Positions 26,149-32,536 of a stretch of 64,000 nucleotides of DNA are shown here, piece after piece. A model generated the notes under the pieces. That model ran no database searches and was not told the origin of the DNA. It saw only the letters and a list, made by a program, of their open reading frames with translations. The stretch lies in NCBI RefSeq assembly GCF_019801465.1, contig NZ_JAHVJA010000003.1, positions 310,001-374,000 on the forward strand, in the 5' to 3' direction. A program made the translations under genes and the position numbers. How positions within the stretch are numbered: position 1 is the first letter of the stretch; each line of letters opens with the position of its first letter. Source of the DNA: Leisingera daeponensis (GTDB lineage Bacteria; Pseudomonadota; Alphaproteobacteria; Rhodobacterales; Rhodobacteraceae).

Positions 26149-26946
26149 ATGGTCCACCCCCTTATTACTCCTGAACAGGTCGATCAGTACCAGCGCGACG
26201 GTGTGGTCCTCATCCGCGGTCTGTTCGCGGAGCAAGTTGAACTGCTGCGCGCAGGAGTGGCTGCCAACATGGAAAACCCCGGCCCTTATGCCTCGAACAA
26301 TGAAAAGGCCGGTCAGACAGGCCGATTCTTTGACGATTACTGCAACTGGACCCGGTTTCCCGAGTTTCAGGAGGCAATCCGGCAATCGCCGGTGGCCGAA
26401 GTGGCTGCGGACCTGATGCAATCAACTTCAGTGCAAATGTTCCACGATCATGTGCTTGTCAAGGAGCCCGGCACCTCGATGGCGACCCCCTGGCACCAGG
26501 ACGGGCCCTACTACTTTGTCGAAGGTCAGCAGACTGTCAGCTTCTGGTCGCCGCTTGACGAGGTGAAGGAGGCCGCCTTGCGCTGCGTGGCAGGCTCGCA
26601 CAATTGGGAGAAGGAGGTCCTGCCGACCCGATGGGTGTCAGAGGAGGATTTCTTTCCGGATGAAGGCCAGTACATGGCCGTCCCGGATCCGGATGCCGAA
26701 GGCATGACAGTGCGCGAATATGCGATGCAGCCTGGCGACGCGGTGGCTTTCAATTTCAAAACCCTTCACGGCGCCCGCGGCAATACATCTGCCAGCCGCC
26801 GCCGGGCGTTCTCGTTGCGGCTCGTGGGAGATGATGCGCGCTACGTGGAGCGCCCCGGTCCGACATCGCCGCCGTTTCCGGGACACGAAATGCAGCCGGG
26901 CCAGCGCTTGCGGGAAGATTGGTTCCCAATCCTGCTTCAGCGGTGA
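26149..26946 (+). CDS. Phytanoyl-CoA dioxygenase (PhyH) family Fe(II)/2-oxoglutarate oxygenase
   Basis: 265-residue non-haem iron oxygenase. The iron facial triad His116-x-Asp118 (TPWHQDGPYY) and His207 (FKTLHGAR) are visible, and an Arg-rich stretch after it would bind 2-oxoglutarate. Bacterial relatives hydroxylate small acids, ectoine or halogenated compounds, so the phytanoyl-CoA name is only a family label. Strong site GGAGGCAGC before ATG 26149. Divergent LysR gene is its likely regulator. A hairpin element follows the stop. Confidence 0.92.
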   Translation: MVHPLITPEQVDQYQRDGVVLIRGLFAEQVELLRAGVAANMENPGPYASNNEKAGQTGRFFDDYCNWTRFPEFQEAIRQSPVAEVAADLMQSTSVQMFHDHVLVKEPGTSMATPWHQDGPYYFVEGQQTVSFWSPLDEVKEAALRCVAGSHNWEKEVLPTRWVSEEDFFPDEGQYMAVPDPDAEGMTVREYAMQPGDAVAFNFKTLHGARGNTSASRRRAFSLRLVGDDARYVERPGPTSPPFPGHEMQPGQRLREDWFPILLQR

Positions 26947-26950
26947 AGGT

Positions 26951-27016
26951 GAGGGGGCGTTGCCCCCTCGGCCTGTCGGCTTTCACCCCCGGAATTTTTA
27001 CGAAAGGTGAAAGCCG
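26951..27016. repeat. Double-hairpin 3'-end element (copy 1)
   Basis: First hairpin GAGGGGGC-GTT-GCCCCCTC at 26951-26969, then a second with 11-bp arms CGGCTTTCACC at 26977-26987 and GGTGAAAGCCG at 27006-27016 enclosing CCCCGGAATTTTT. It separates the convergent PhyH-like and radical SAM genes and probably ends both transcripts. A related copy is at 50015-50066. Confidence 0.6.
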
Positions 27017-27022
27017 CAGGCG

Positions 27023-28063
27023 CTATTTCTTCAGATCACGACGGATGCCCATATTCTCGGCGTTCGAGAAGGAGCAGGTCTTGCAGATGCCGAACTGCTT
27101 GAGGAAACCGCGCTTGCGGGCGCGGGCAGCCTCGTCCGACCGGTAGGCAGCGAGAAAGCCGTCCTGTTCCACATTGGGCAGCTGGATCACCTGGTCGTAG
27201 TCGATGCAGCACAGCCCCAGGTCGCCGTTCCAGAAGACCACCGATTGAAACAGCGGCACTGTGCACATGGCGTGGCTGGTATGACGCGGATGGCGGCGCA
27301 GTTCCTTCTGGCGCGGCAGGAAATGGGCAAACTCGCGCTTCTGATCTGCCGAGGTGTAAGAGCCGATCGAGAAGGTCTTGAACCGCACCCGGTCAAAACC
27401 TGCGTCGCGCGCCCAGGCCTCCATCTCATCCATCTGCGGTTCGGAGTAGCTGGTGAGCAGCGTCTGCAGCACCGTGATCGGAGTCTTCATGCCCAGGTCT
27501 TTCTTGATCCTGAGGAATTCCTCGATGCTCGCCTTGACGTTATCGAAGTCGGAATTGACCCGGTAGACCTCCTGCGCCTCCTTGGAGAACCCGTCCATGC
27601 AGAGGTTTACCCGCCCCAGGCCAGAGCGGATCAGCCGCTCGCTCATCTCCGGCGTCAGGCGGGTGGCGTTGGTCGACAGATAGGTGTCATGGCCGTTTTC
27701 ATGGGCATAGGCGATGAAATCCGGCAGGTCCTTGTGCAGGGTCGGCTCGCCGGAAAAGCTGAAATAGATCGCGGGCTTTTCCCGCTGGTCTTTAAAATCG
27801 TCGATGATCTTGCGGAACACATGCGGTTTCATCATTCCGCGCTTGCGCTTCATAGCAAAGGTCACAGGGCAGACCGGGCAGCGCAGATTGCAGCTGTTGG
27901 TGGCGTCGATGATGATGATCTTGGGCGGGCGGCGGAAAAACGACAGTGGCAGCAAGCGGGCCAGCAAATGCAACGCCCGCTCGTGAAGCGCTGGCGGATT
28001 GTCCGGCAGGTCTGGCTGCGCAGACCCGGGCTTGAGCTCCGGGGCGGGGCTGAGATCTTGCAT
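27023..28063 (-). CDS. Radical SAM protein with SPASM-type C-terminus
   Basis: 346-residue S-adenosylmethionine radical enzyme. The cluster motif CxxxCxxC is Cys58, Cys62 and Cys65 (NSCNLRCPVC). The partial TIM barrel shows FSGEPTLHKD and STNATRL. The C-terminal part carries further cysteines (AMCTVPLF, GLCCIDYD, ICKTCSF) that can bind auxiliary Fe-S clusters as in SPASM/Twitch enzymes. ATG 28063 has GGAG eight bases upstream; the upstream in-frame start at 28120 is not favoured. No precursor peptide or partner gene is adjacent, so whether it modifies a peptide, sugar or cofactor is unknown. Confidence 0.93.
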   Translation of the reverse strand: MQDLSPAPELKPGSAQPDLPDNPPALHERALHLLARLLPLSFFRRPPKIIIIDATNSCNLRCPVCPVTFAMKRKRGMMKPHVFRKIIDDFKDQREKPAIYFSFSGEPTLHKDLPDFIAYAHENGHDTYLSTNATRLTPEMSERLIRSGLGRVNLCMDGFSKEAQEVYRVNSDFDNVKASIEEFLRIKKDLGMKTPITVLQTLLTSYSEPQMDEMEAWARDAGFDRVRFKTFSIGSYTSADQKREFAHFLPRQKELRRHPRHTSHAMCTVPLFQSVVFWNGDLGLCCIDYDQVIQLPNVEQDGFLAAYRSDEAARARKRGFLKQFGICKTCSFSNAENMGIRRDLKK

Positions 28064-28243
28064 GGGAGCATCTCCGATTTTGTGTCCAGTCAACCTTAAA
28101 GACCGTAGCCCGGCAGGCAACCCTCGGACTGGTCACGATCCTTGAGCGTTGCGTGAGAGAGGCCGGGGCGCACACTGCCAGAGGAAATACTGCCGCGTGC
28201 GGTGATGACCGCGCCGCTGCAGTGAAGCAGCTGCCAAACAGGC

Positions 28244-28279
28244 CGGACGGCGGGTTCCCTTCAGGAAATCCGCCGTCCG
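28244..28279. terminator. Hairpin downstream of DUF1328 gene
   Basis: Perfect 10-bp arms CGGACGGCGG (28244-28253) and CCGCCGTCCG (28270-28279) with a 16-base loop. It lies 50 bases past the stop of the leftward DUF1328 gene. There is no long T run, so it may be a factor-dependent end or a stabilising hairpin. Confidence 0.5.
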
Positions 28280-28329
28280 CTATCGTGAGGTCCGGGGGCT
28301 TATTCTCCGGATTACTGGGTCGAGCCGGG

Positions 28330-28503
28330 TCAGACCGGGGGCTTGCCCTTCACCGCCCGCGCAATCATCGCGACCACGAACAGCACCAGGAAAATGACGA
28401 AAAGGATCTTCGCGATACCCGCAGAAGCGCCGGCGATACCGCCAAATCCCAGCAGTGCGGCGATCAGCGCGATCACCAGAAATGTAAGTGCCCAACCAAG
28501 CAT
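28330..28503 (-). CDS. DUF1328 (YtjA-like) small membrane protein, copy 1
   Basis: 57-residue inner-membrane protein, almost wholly hydrophobic: [20 protein letters not shown], then [15 protein letters not shown] and a second span ending [10 protein letters not shown]. This is the UPF0391/DUF1328 family, small proteins often induced by stress. AAAAGGAGTT precedes the ATG. An EcfG-like promoter lies 49-73 bases upstream (28552-28576, minus). A paralogue at 29944-30114 on the other strand shares AxASAGIA(K/Q)ILF and VAMIAR. Confidence 0.9.
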   Translation of the reverse strand: MLGWALTFLVIALIAALLGFGGIAGASAGIAKILFVIFLVLFVVAMIARAVKGKPPV

Positions 28504-28541
28504 TGTTTAACTCCTTTTGCAGGGGCTGCCGGAAACAGCAG

Positions 28542-28958
28542 TCAGGATACCAACCCGGGAACATGGTATTTGTTCCCGGGAAATTGGTCCCGAGGCAGGT
28601 GGGACATGATCATCCGGGTCGAAATCGGCCTGGCGAGCACCGGCCACTGCAGCTGCGGAGAGTGCATGTCCAGCTCCGCTTCCGCGGCGCCTCCCATCAG
28701 CACCAGTTTGCCGCCGCGGCTTACAACCGTTTTGTCGATCTTGGAACGGGTCACCGCTTCGGAACCGCATTCCATGAAGGCAACTGCGATTCTCCGGTAT
28801 CGCGAAAGCACCAGCAGCGCGGCCTCGTGCTCCTTCTGAACGCTGATTTCTGCAGCCGGATCAAAATCAAGAATGGTATCGCAGATATCGCAGGTGACCA
28901 GATAGTCCTTGGACGCAATCAGATAGAAATGCCCACAATCGCGGTTGCGCGTTTGCAT
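28542..28958 (-). CDS. Hypothetical protein with CxxC motif
   Basis: 138 residues, not recognised. It starts MQTRNRDCGHFYLIASKD and has CDIC at about 23-26, which with Cys8 and His10 could bind zinc. The rest is mixed alpha/beta with no signal peptide or membrane segment. A good site AGGGGAGCACGGC precedes ATG 28958. The inverted repeat at 28554-28580 lies inside its last codons and contains the EcfG-like promoter of the next gene. It lies in the stress island, directly divergent from the Crp/Fnr gene. Confidence 0.65.
   Translation of the reverse strand: MQTRNRDCGHFYLIASKDYLVTCDICDTILDFDPAAEISVQKEHEAALLVLSRYRRIAVAFMECGSEAVTRSKIDKTVVSRGGKLVLMGGAAEAELDMHSPQLQWPVLARPISTRMIMSHLPRDQFPGNKYHVPGLVS
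28552..28576 (-). promoter_or_regulatory. EcfG-type promoter for DUF1328 copy 1
   Basis: On the minus strand GGAAC (28576-28572), 16 bases, GGTT (28555-28552). Matches the general stress sigma consensus GGAAC-N16/17-CGTT except the first base of the -10. It lies inside the end of the upstream hypothetical gene. Confidence 0.6.
28554..28580. repeat. Perfect 10-bp inverted repeat
   Basis: CCCGGGAACA (28554-28563) and TGTTCCCGGG (28571-28580) separated by seven bases. It coincides with the EcfG-like promoter, so it might be an operator, or a hairpin at the end of the upstream transcript. Confidence 0.8.
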
Positions 28959-28987
28959 TGCCGTGCTCCCCTATGAACCGGTAGTTT

Positions 28988-29012
28988 GGAACTTTTTCAG
29001 CGCATGCGCATT
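28988..29012 (+). promoter_or_regulatory. Possible EcfG-type promoter for the Crp/Fnr gene
   Basis: GGAAC (28988-28992), 16 bases, CATT (29009-29012): one mismatch to the -10 consensus CGTT. Distance to the start at 29045 is suitable. Confidence 0.45.
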
Positions 29013-29044
29013 AAACTGTGACATAAATGATGAGGGGGAAGATC

Positions 29045-29776
29045 ATGTCTGCCACCGCCTGCAGGGACTGCCCGCTGCGAAAACAGGCCGTTTTTACGCC
29101 AATGTCGCGCGAGGAGATTGATTTCACCCAATCCTTCAAAACAGGCGAATTGGTGGTGGATGCAGGCACAACAATTCTGCTGGAAGGCTCGAATAGCCCG
29201 CAGCTCTATACCGTTCTGAAAGGGATGGGCACGCGCTACAAGACGCTGGAGAACGGCCGCCGCCAGGTGATCAATTTCCTGTTCCCTGGTGATTTTGCAG
29301 GGCTCCAGGCCGGATTGATGGGGGAGATGAAGCACTCCGTTGATGCAACTACCAGCATGACATTATGCGTGTTCAGGCGGGCCGGGCTGTTCGAACTGTT
29401 TCAGCATCACCCGGAACGTTCCTACGACCTTACGTGGATTGCAGCAGTCGAAGAGCATTTTCTTGGTGAAACCATTGCTTCGCTGGGACAGCGTGATGCA
29501 AGGCAGCGCATTGCTTGGGCGCTGGTGCGGATCTATGAGCGGCTGCGCGCCGTTGGGATGGAAGTGAACAATTCGGTGCCACTTCCTTTCCGGCAGCAGG
29601 ACCTTGCAGATGCGCTTGGCCTGTCTTTGGTGCATACCAACAAGATGCTCAAGGCCTTGCGGGATGCCAAGCTTGCCGAATGGCAAAACGGCATGCTGAA
29701 AATCAGGAATGTGCCGGCGCTCGCCAAAATGGCCTTGATCGAAGACTTTACCCCGGAAGTGCGGCCGCTCATCTGA
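29045..29776 (+). CDS. Crp/Fnr family transcriptional regulator
   Basis: 243 residues: cyclic-nucleotide-binding-like sensor domain (about 20-130, with FLFPGDFAGLQAGLMG in the phosphate-cassette position but lacking the cAMP Arg-Ser pair), dimer helix, and winged helix LPFRQQDLADALGLSLVHTNKMLKAL. The N-terminus has a Cys6-x2-Cys9-Pro pair, reminiscent of Fnr, but the third close cysteine of an oxygen-sensing Fe-S site is missing, so redox sensing is uncertain. ATG 29045 follows GGGGGAAGATC; the ATG at 29027 is less likely. Located in the stress island behind a possible EcfG promoter. Confidence 0.92.
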   Translation: MSATACRDCPLRKQAVFTPMSREEIDFTQSFKTGELVVDAGTTILLEGSNSPQLYTVLKGMGTRYKTLENGRRQVINFLFPGDFAGLQAGLMGEMKHSVDATTSMTLCVFRRAGLFELFQHHPERSYDLTWIAAVEEHFLGETIASLGQRDARQRIAWALVRIYERLRAVGMEVNNSVPLPFRQQDLADALGLSLVHTNKMLKALRDAKLAEWQNGMLKIRNVPALAKMALIEDFTPEVRPLI

Positions 29777-29884
29777 TAGGGAAGCTGCACTTCTCAACAG
29801 AAATCCGTGATTCTGATCCGCCTGGTAATGCTGCCAGGCTGTGCCTGTTTCGGTGACTGACGGGCAGTTCCCTTTGGTCTGCAT

Positions 29885-29909
29885 GGAACATTTTCCGGAG
29901 CGACAGGTT
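29885..29909 (+). promoter_or_regulatory. EcfG-type promoter for DUF1328 copy 2
   Basis: GGAAC (29885-29889), 16 bases, GGTT (29906-29909), 34 bases before ATG 29944. The -10 variant GGTT is the same as that before the paralogue on the other strand. Confidence 0.6.
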
Positions 29910-29943
29910 ATTGGGTTATCACACGCAACAGAAAGGGCACAGC

Positions 29944-30114
29944 ATGCTTTACTGGGCACTTGTATTCCTGGCCGTTGCAGTCACCGCGGGCATCTTTGGG
30001 TTCAGCGGCATTGCCGTGGCCTCCGCAGGGATCGCGCAGATCCTGTTCTACATCTTCCTTCTGCTGTTTGCAGTGGCAATGATCGCTCGGTTTCTAAACG
30101 GCCCATCCCGCTGA
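29944..30114 (+). CDS. DUF1328 (YtjA-like) small membrane protein, copy 2
   Basis: 56-residue hydrophobic protein, [20 protein letters not shown] then [17 protein letters not shown] and [10 protein letters not shown]. Same family as 28330-28503. AAGGGCACAGC precedes ATG 29944. It sits between the Crp/Fnr gene and dps, behind an EcfG-like promoter. Role unknown; a membrane stress protein is the simplest view. Confidence 0.9.
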   Translation: MLYWALVFLAVAVTAGIFGFSGIAVASAGIAQILFYIFLLLFAVAMIARFLNGPSR

Positions 30115-30166
30115 AGGCCGGACCGGGCTGCGCTGCCGCGCTTCCCGTTGCTGCCAGCAGAACAAG

Positions 30167-30191
30167 GGAACTTTCCGCACCGGCCTGCGTT
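30167..30191 (+). promoter_or_regulatory. EcfG-type promoter for dps
   Basis: Exact consensus GGAAC (30167-30171), 16 bases, CGTT (30188-30191), 37 bases before the dps start. Confidence 0.8.
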
Positions 30192-30227
30192 CAGTTCCTA
30201 GCCTGTAACCAAAGAAAGGAGTTTCCA

Positions 30228-30725
30228 ATGACTGGCGCGCTTACCGCCGTTCCGAGCCCCCGCAAAGTTGATACTGGTGTCCGAGACACCGGCGCCATCG
30301 CTGACGGCCTGGCGGATGTGCTGGCAGACACGTACCGCCTTGTTTTCAAGACCCACGCTTGCCATTGGAATGTGGAAGGCCCGGCTTTCTACTCGATGCA
30401 CAAGCTGACCGAGGAGCAATACGAGGACATGTTCACCGCCGCTGACCAGCTGGCGGAACGTATCCGTGCGCTGGGTCATCTGGCACCGTCCCGGATGGAT
30501 GAAGTGCTGAACCGCTCCAAGATTGAGGATCCAAGCGGCAAGCTCAACGCCGGCGAAATGGCGCAGGACCTCGCCGCCAGCCACGTGCGCATCGCACAGC
30601 GGATGCACGCACTCGCTGAGCTGGCTGGCCAGTGCCGCGATATCGTGACGGAGGACCTTGCAACGGAGCGGTCAGCTTTTCACGAACAGGCGGCCTGGAT
30701 GCTGCACGCAATTGCCAAATCCTGA
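30228..30725 (+). CDS. dps: Dps family DNA-binding ferritin
   Basis: 165-residue mini-ferritin that oxidises and stores iron and protects DNA under oxidative stress. The inter-subunit ferroxidase motif is clear: His46 in HWNVEGPAFYSMHKLTEEQYED and the following Asp/Glu residues up to DQLAERIRALG. The N-terminal tail carries a few basic residues. AAAGGAG precedes ATG 30228; longer open frames upstream are spurious because the exact EcfG promoter lies at 30167-30191. Dps is a classic target of the alphaproteobacterial general stress response. Confidence 0.95.
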   Translation: MTGALTAVPSPRKVDTGVRDTGAIADGLADVLADTYRLVFKTHACHWNVEGPAFYSMHKLTEEQYEDMFTAADQLAERIRALGHLAPSRMDEVLNRSKIEDPSGKLNAGEMAQDLAASHVRIAQRMHALAELAGQCRDIVTEDLATERSAFHEQAAWMLHAIAKS

Positions 30726-30731
30726 CCGGGC

Positions 30732-30762
30732 AGCGGGGCTGCAGCAGCGCTGCAGCCCCGCT
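30732..30762. terminator. Hairpin after dps
   Basis: 13-bp perfect stem AGCGGGGCTGCAG (30732-30744) / CTGCAGCCCCGCT (30750-30762), five-base loop, directly after the dps stop. No T run follows. Confidence 0.6.
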
Positions 30763-30773
30763 CATCAGACCGA

Positions 30774-30810
30774 ATTGAGCCCCGCCTGAAACAGGCGGGG
30801 CTCAATTTTT
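30774..30810 (+). terminator. Intrinsic terminator between dps and phyR
   Basis: 15-bp perfect stem from ATTGAGCCCCGCCTG (30774-30788) and its complement (30792-30806) with an AAA loop, followed by TTTT. Likely ends the dps transcript. Confidence 0.85.
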
Positions 30811-30883
30811 GCAGCGGTAATGAGGAACCCGGACGGGAATACGGCCGGGTGCCGGATGCTGAACGGTGTTGAACAGCTGCCTG

Positions 30884-31699
30884 TCAGACTTTCAATGTTT
30901 CGGTGGAGGAAAAGAACATAGCCTGGCTCACTGCTGATCGCACCTGCTCTTCGGTGTATGGCTTCGAGATCAGAAATGCCGGCTCAGGCCCTTCGCCGGT
31001 CAGCAGCCTTTCCGGATACGCCGTAATGAAAATCACTGGCCGGTCGCCATGTTTGTCCAGAATGCCGTTGACGGCGTCGATACCACTGGAATTGTCGGCG
31101 AGCTGGATGTCGGAAAGGATCAGATCGGAAGCCGCCTCTGCTGCTAGATCCATCGCACGGGCCTCGGTGCGGGCGATGCCGGTGACGCTGTGGCCCATCC
31201 CGGTGACGATGGCCTCCAGGTCCATGGCAATGACCGCTTCATCCTCGATGATCATGACCCGGCCAGCAGTGGCGCGCGACATTTCCTCGTAAGCGATCGA
31301 GATCAGCTCAGACGCCTCTTCTTCGCTGACGCCCATGATGGTGCCGGTGCTCGCGGCACTGAATTCCTCGATGGTGTGCAGCAGCAGTGCTTCACGGGTG
31401 TTCGGCGTGAGCTGCCGCAGATGCCTCTGCGCTTTTTCAGCCAAGCCTGTGTCCGCCTCATCTTCTCCCGCCGGAGCTCCGGTGGAAGACCAGATCGCGT
31501 GAAAGACCCGGAACAATGCCACCTTCGGCGGCAGCGCGCTGTCAAAGCAGGCTTCTCCGGCCAGAATGGCTTCCAACGCGGCCAGGGCGTACTTGTCGCC
31601 GCTGTTTTGGCTGCCGGTCAGTGCCCGCGCATAGCGGCGCAGATAGGGCAGATTGGCACCAATCTGGCTGGCGGTCAGTTCTCCCGATTGAGCGGTCAT
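30884..31699 (-). CDS. phyR: General stress response anti-anti-sigma response regulator PhyR
   Basis: 271 residues: an N-terminal EcfG-like sigma domain (about 1-130) that cannot drive transcription but captures NepR, and a C-terminal receiver domain (from about 147) with acidic pocket IIEDEAV and phospho-acceptor Asp197 in LILSDIQL; the conserved Lys is in LISKPY. On phosphorylation by a HWE/HisKA_2 kinase it frees EcfG. ATG 31699 is preceded by AAGGAACG; the upstream in-frame start at 31744 would overlap the promoter. Divergent from nepR-ecfG. Confidence 0.96.
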   Translation of the reverse strand: MTAQSGELTASQIGANLPYLRRYARALTGSQNSGDKYALAALEAILAGEACFDSALPPKVALFRVFHAIWSSTGAPAGEDEADTGLAEKAQRHLRQLTPNTREALLLHTIEEFSAASTGTIMGVSEEEASELISIAYEEMSRATAGRVMIIEDEAVIAMDLEAIVTGMGHSVTGIARTEARAMDLAAEAASDLILSDIQLADNSSGIDAVNGILDKHGDRPVIFITAYPERLLTGEGPEPAFLISKPYTEEQVRSAVSQAMFFSSTETLKV

Positions 31700-31730
31700 T
31701 TGCGACGTTCCTTTTTTTTGCAGTATATAT

Positions 31731-31755
31731 GGAACTATACGCACTGCAGCGCGTT
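31731..31755 (+). promoter_or_regulatory. EcfG-type promoter for nepR-ecfG
   Basis: Exact GGAAC (31731-31735), 16 bases, CGTT (31752-31755). It places transcription start near 31762 and so rules out an ATG at 31729 as the nepR start. Indicates EcfG autoregulation. Confidence 0.85.
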
Positions 31756-31762
31756 TGGTTCC
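31738..31762 (-). promoter_or_regulatory. EcfG-type promoter for phyR
   Basis: On the minus strand GGAAC (31762-31758), 16 bases, CGTA (31741-31738). Nearly fully interleaved with the opposite nepR promoter (31731-31755). Confidence 0.65.
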
Positions 31763-31782
31763 AGAAACAGCGTAAAAATCTG

Positions 31783-31986
31783 ATGGATCTCATGACACAG
31801 CTACCACGCGCCCGGCCGCGCAAAGAACAGGCCGACCGCGAAATTGATGAAAACCTCAAGCGGGCGTTCGAAAAGGTTGCCAGTGAGCCTGTGCCGGACA
31901 GGTTCACCGACCTTCTGAAGCAGTTGAAGGAAAAGGAGGCCAAATCAAGAGCGCAGCAGTCAGGGGAGCACACCTCAAATGACTGA
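31783..31986 (+). CDS. nepR: Anti-sigma factor NepR
   Basis: 67-residue anti-sigma factor that holds EcfG inactive until PhyR-P sequesters it. The family core REIDENLKRAFEKVASEPVPDRFTDLL is present at about 20-46, flanked by basic, flexible ends. ATG 31783 (or the in-frame ATG at 31792) lies downstream of the EcfG promoter. No strong ribosome site is visible. Its stop overlaps the start of ecfG (31979), so the sigma factor is translationally coupled to its inhibitor. Confidence 0.9.
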   Translation: MDLMTQLPRARPRKEQADREIDENLKRAFEKVASEPVPDRFTDLLKQLKEKEAKSRAQQSGEHTSND

Positions 31987-32536
31987 CACATTCACCGATC
32001 CGAGAGACGACCTGGTCAATCATCTGGGCGCGTTGCGTGCGTTCGCCATCAGTTTGACCCGCAATGCCGCGACAGCAGATGATCTGGTACAGGATACGCT
32101 GGTGAAGGCTTGGACCAATATCGAGAAATTCGAAGCTGGCTCGAACATGCGGGCCTGGCTCTTCACGATTCTGCGCAACACTTTTTACTCGTTGCGGCGC
32201 AAGCGCAAACGGGAGGTTGAAGATGCTGACGGCGCGCTGTCCGGCAGCCTGGCGCAGAAACCCGATCATGACGGGCGGCTTCACATGCGTGACTTTTCAG
32301 TCGCTTTTGCGCGGCTGAATGATGAACAGCGTGAAGCGCTGGTGCTGGTCGGCGCAAGCGGATTTTCCTACGAAGAAGCGGCCGAGATGTGCGGGGTGAA
32401 AACCGGCACGATCAAGAGCAGGGTGAACCGCGCCCGTGCCCGTTTGGCGGAGCTTATGGATCTGGACGGCGACAGCCGGTTGGAACTGACCGATACTGTC
32501 ACTGCTGGCATCGTTGCTCAGCAGGGTGCCGCATGA
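31979..32536 (+). CDS. ecfG: RNA polymerase ECF sigma factor EcfG (general stress response)
   Basis: 185-residue ECF15-type sigma factor. Region 2: LRAFAISLTRNAATADDLVQDTLVKAW; region 4: LNDEQREALVLVGASGFSYEEAAEMCGVKTGTIKSRVNRAR. GGGGAGCACACCTCAA precedes ATG 31979. It overlaps nepR by 8 bases and the kinase gene by 4. It recognises GGAAC-N16/17-CGTT, many copies of which surround this locus. Confidence 0.96.
   Translation: MTDTFTDPRDDLVNHLGALRAFAISLTRNAATADDLVQDTLVKAWTNIEKFEAGSNMRAWLFTILRNTFYSLRRKRKREVEDADGALSGSLAQKPDHDGRLHMRDFSVAFARLNDEQREALVLVGASGFSYEEAAEMCGVKTGTIKSRVNRARARLAELMDLDGDSRLELTDTVTAGIVAQQGAA

Noticed and set aside
31729-31782. Upstream ATG for nepR at 31729
   Set aside because: It overlaps the exact EcfG -35/-10 pair, so it would lie upstream of the transcript start.
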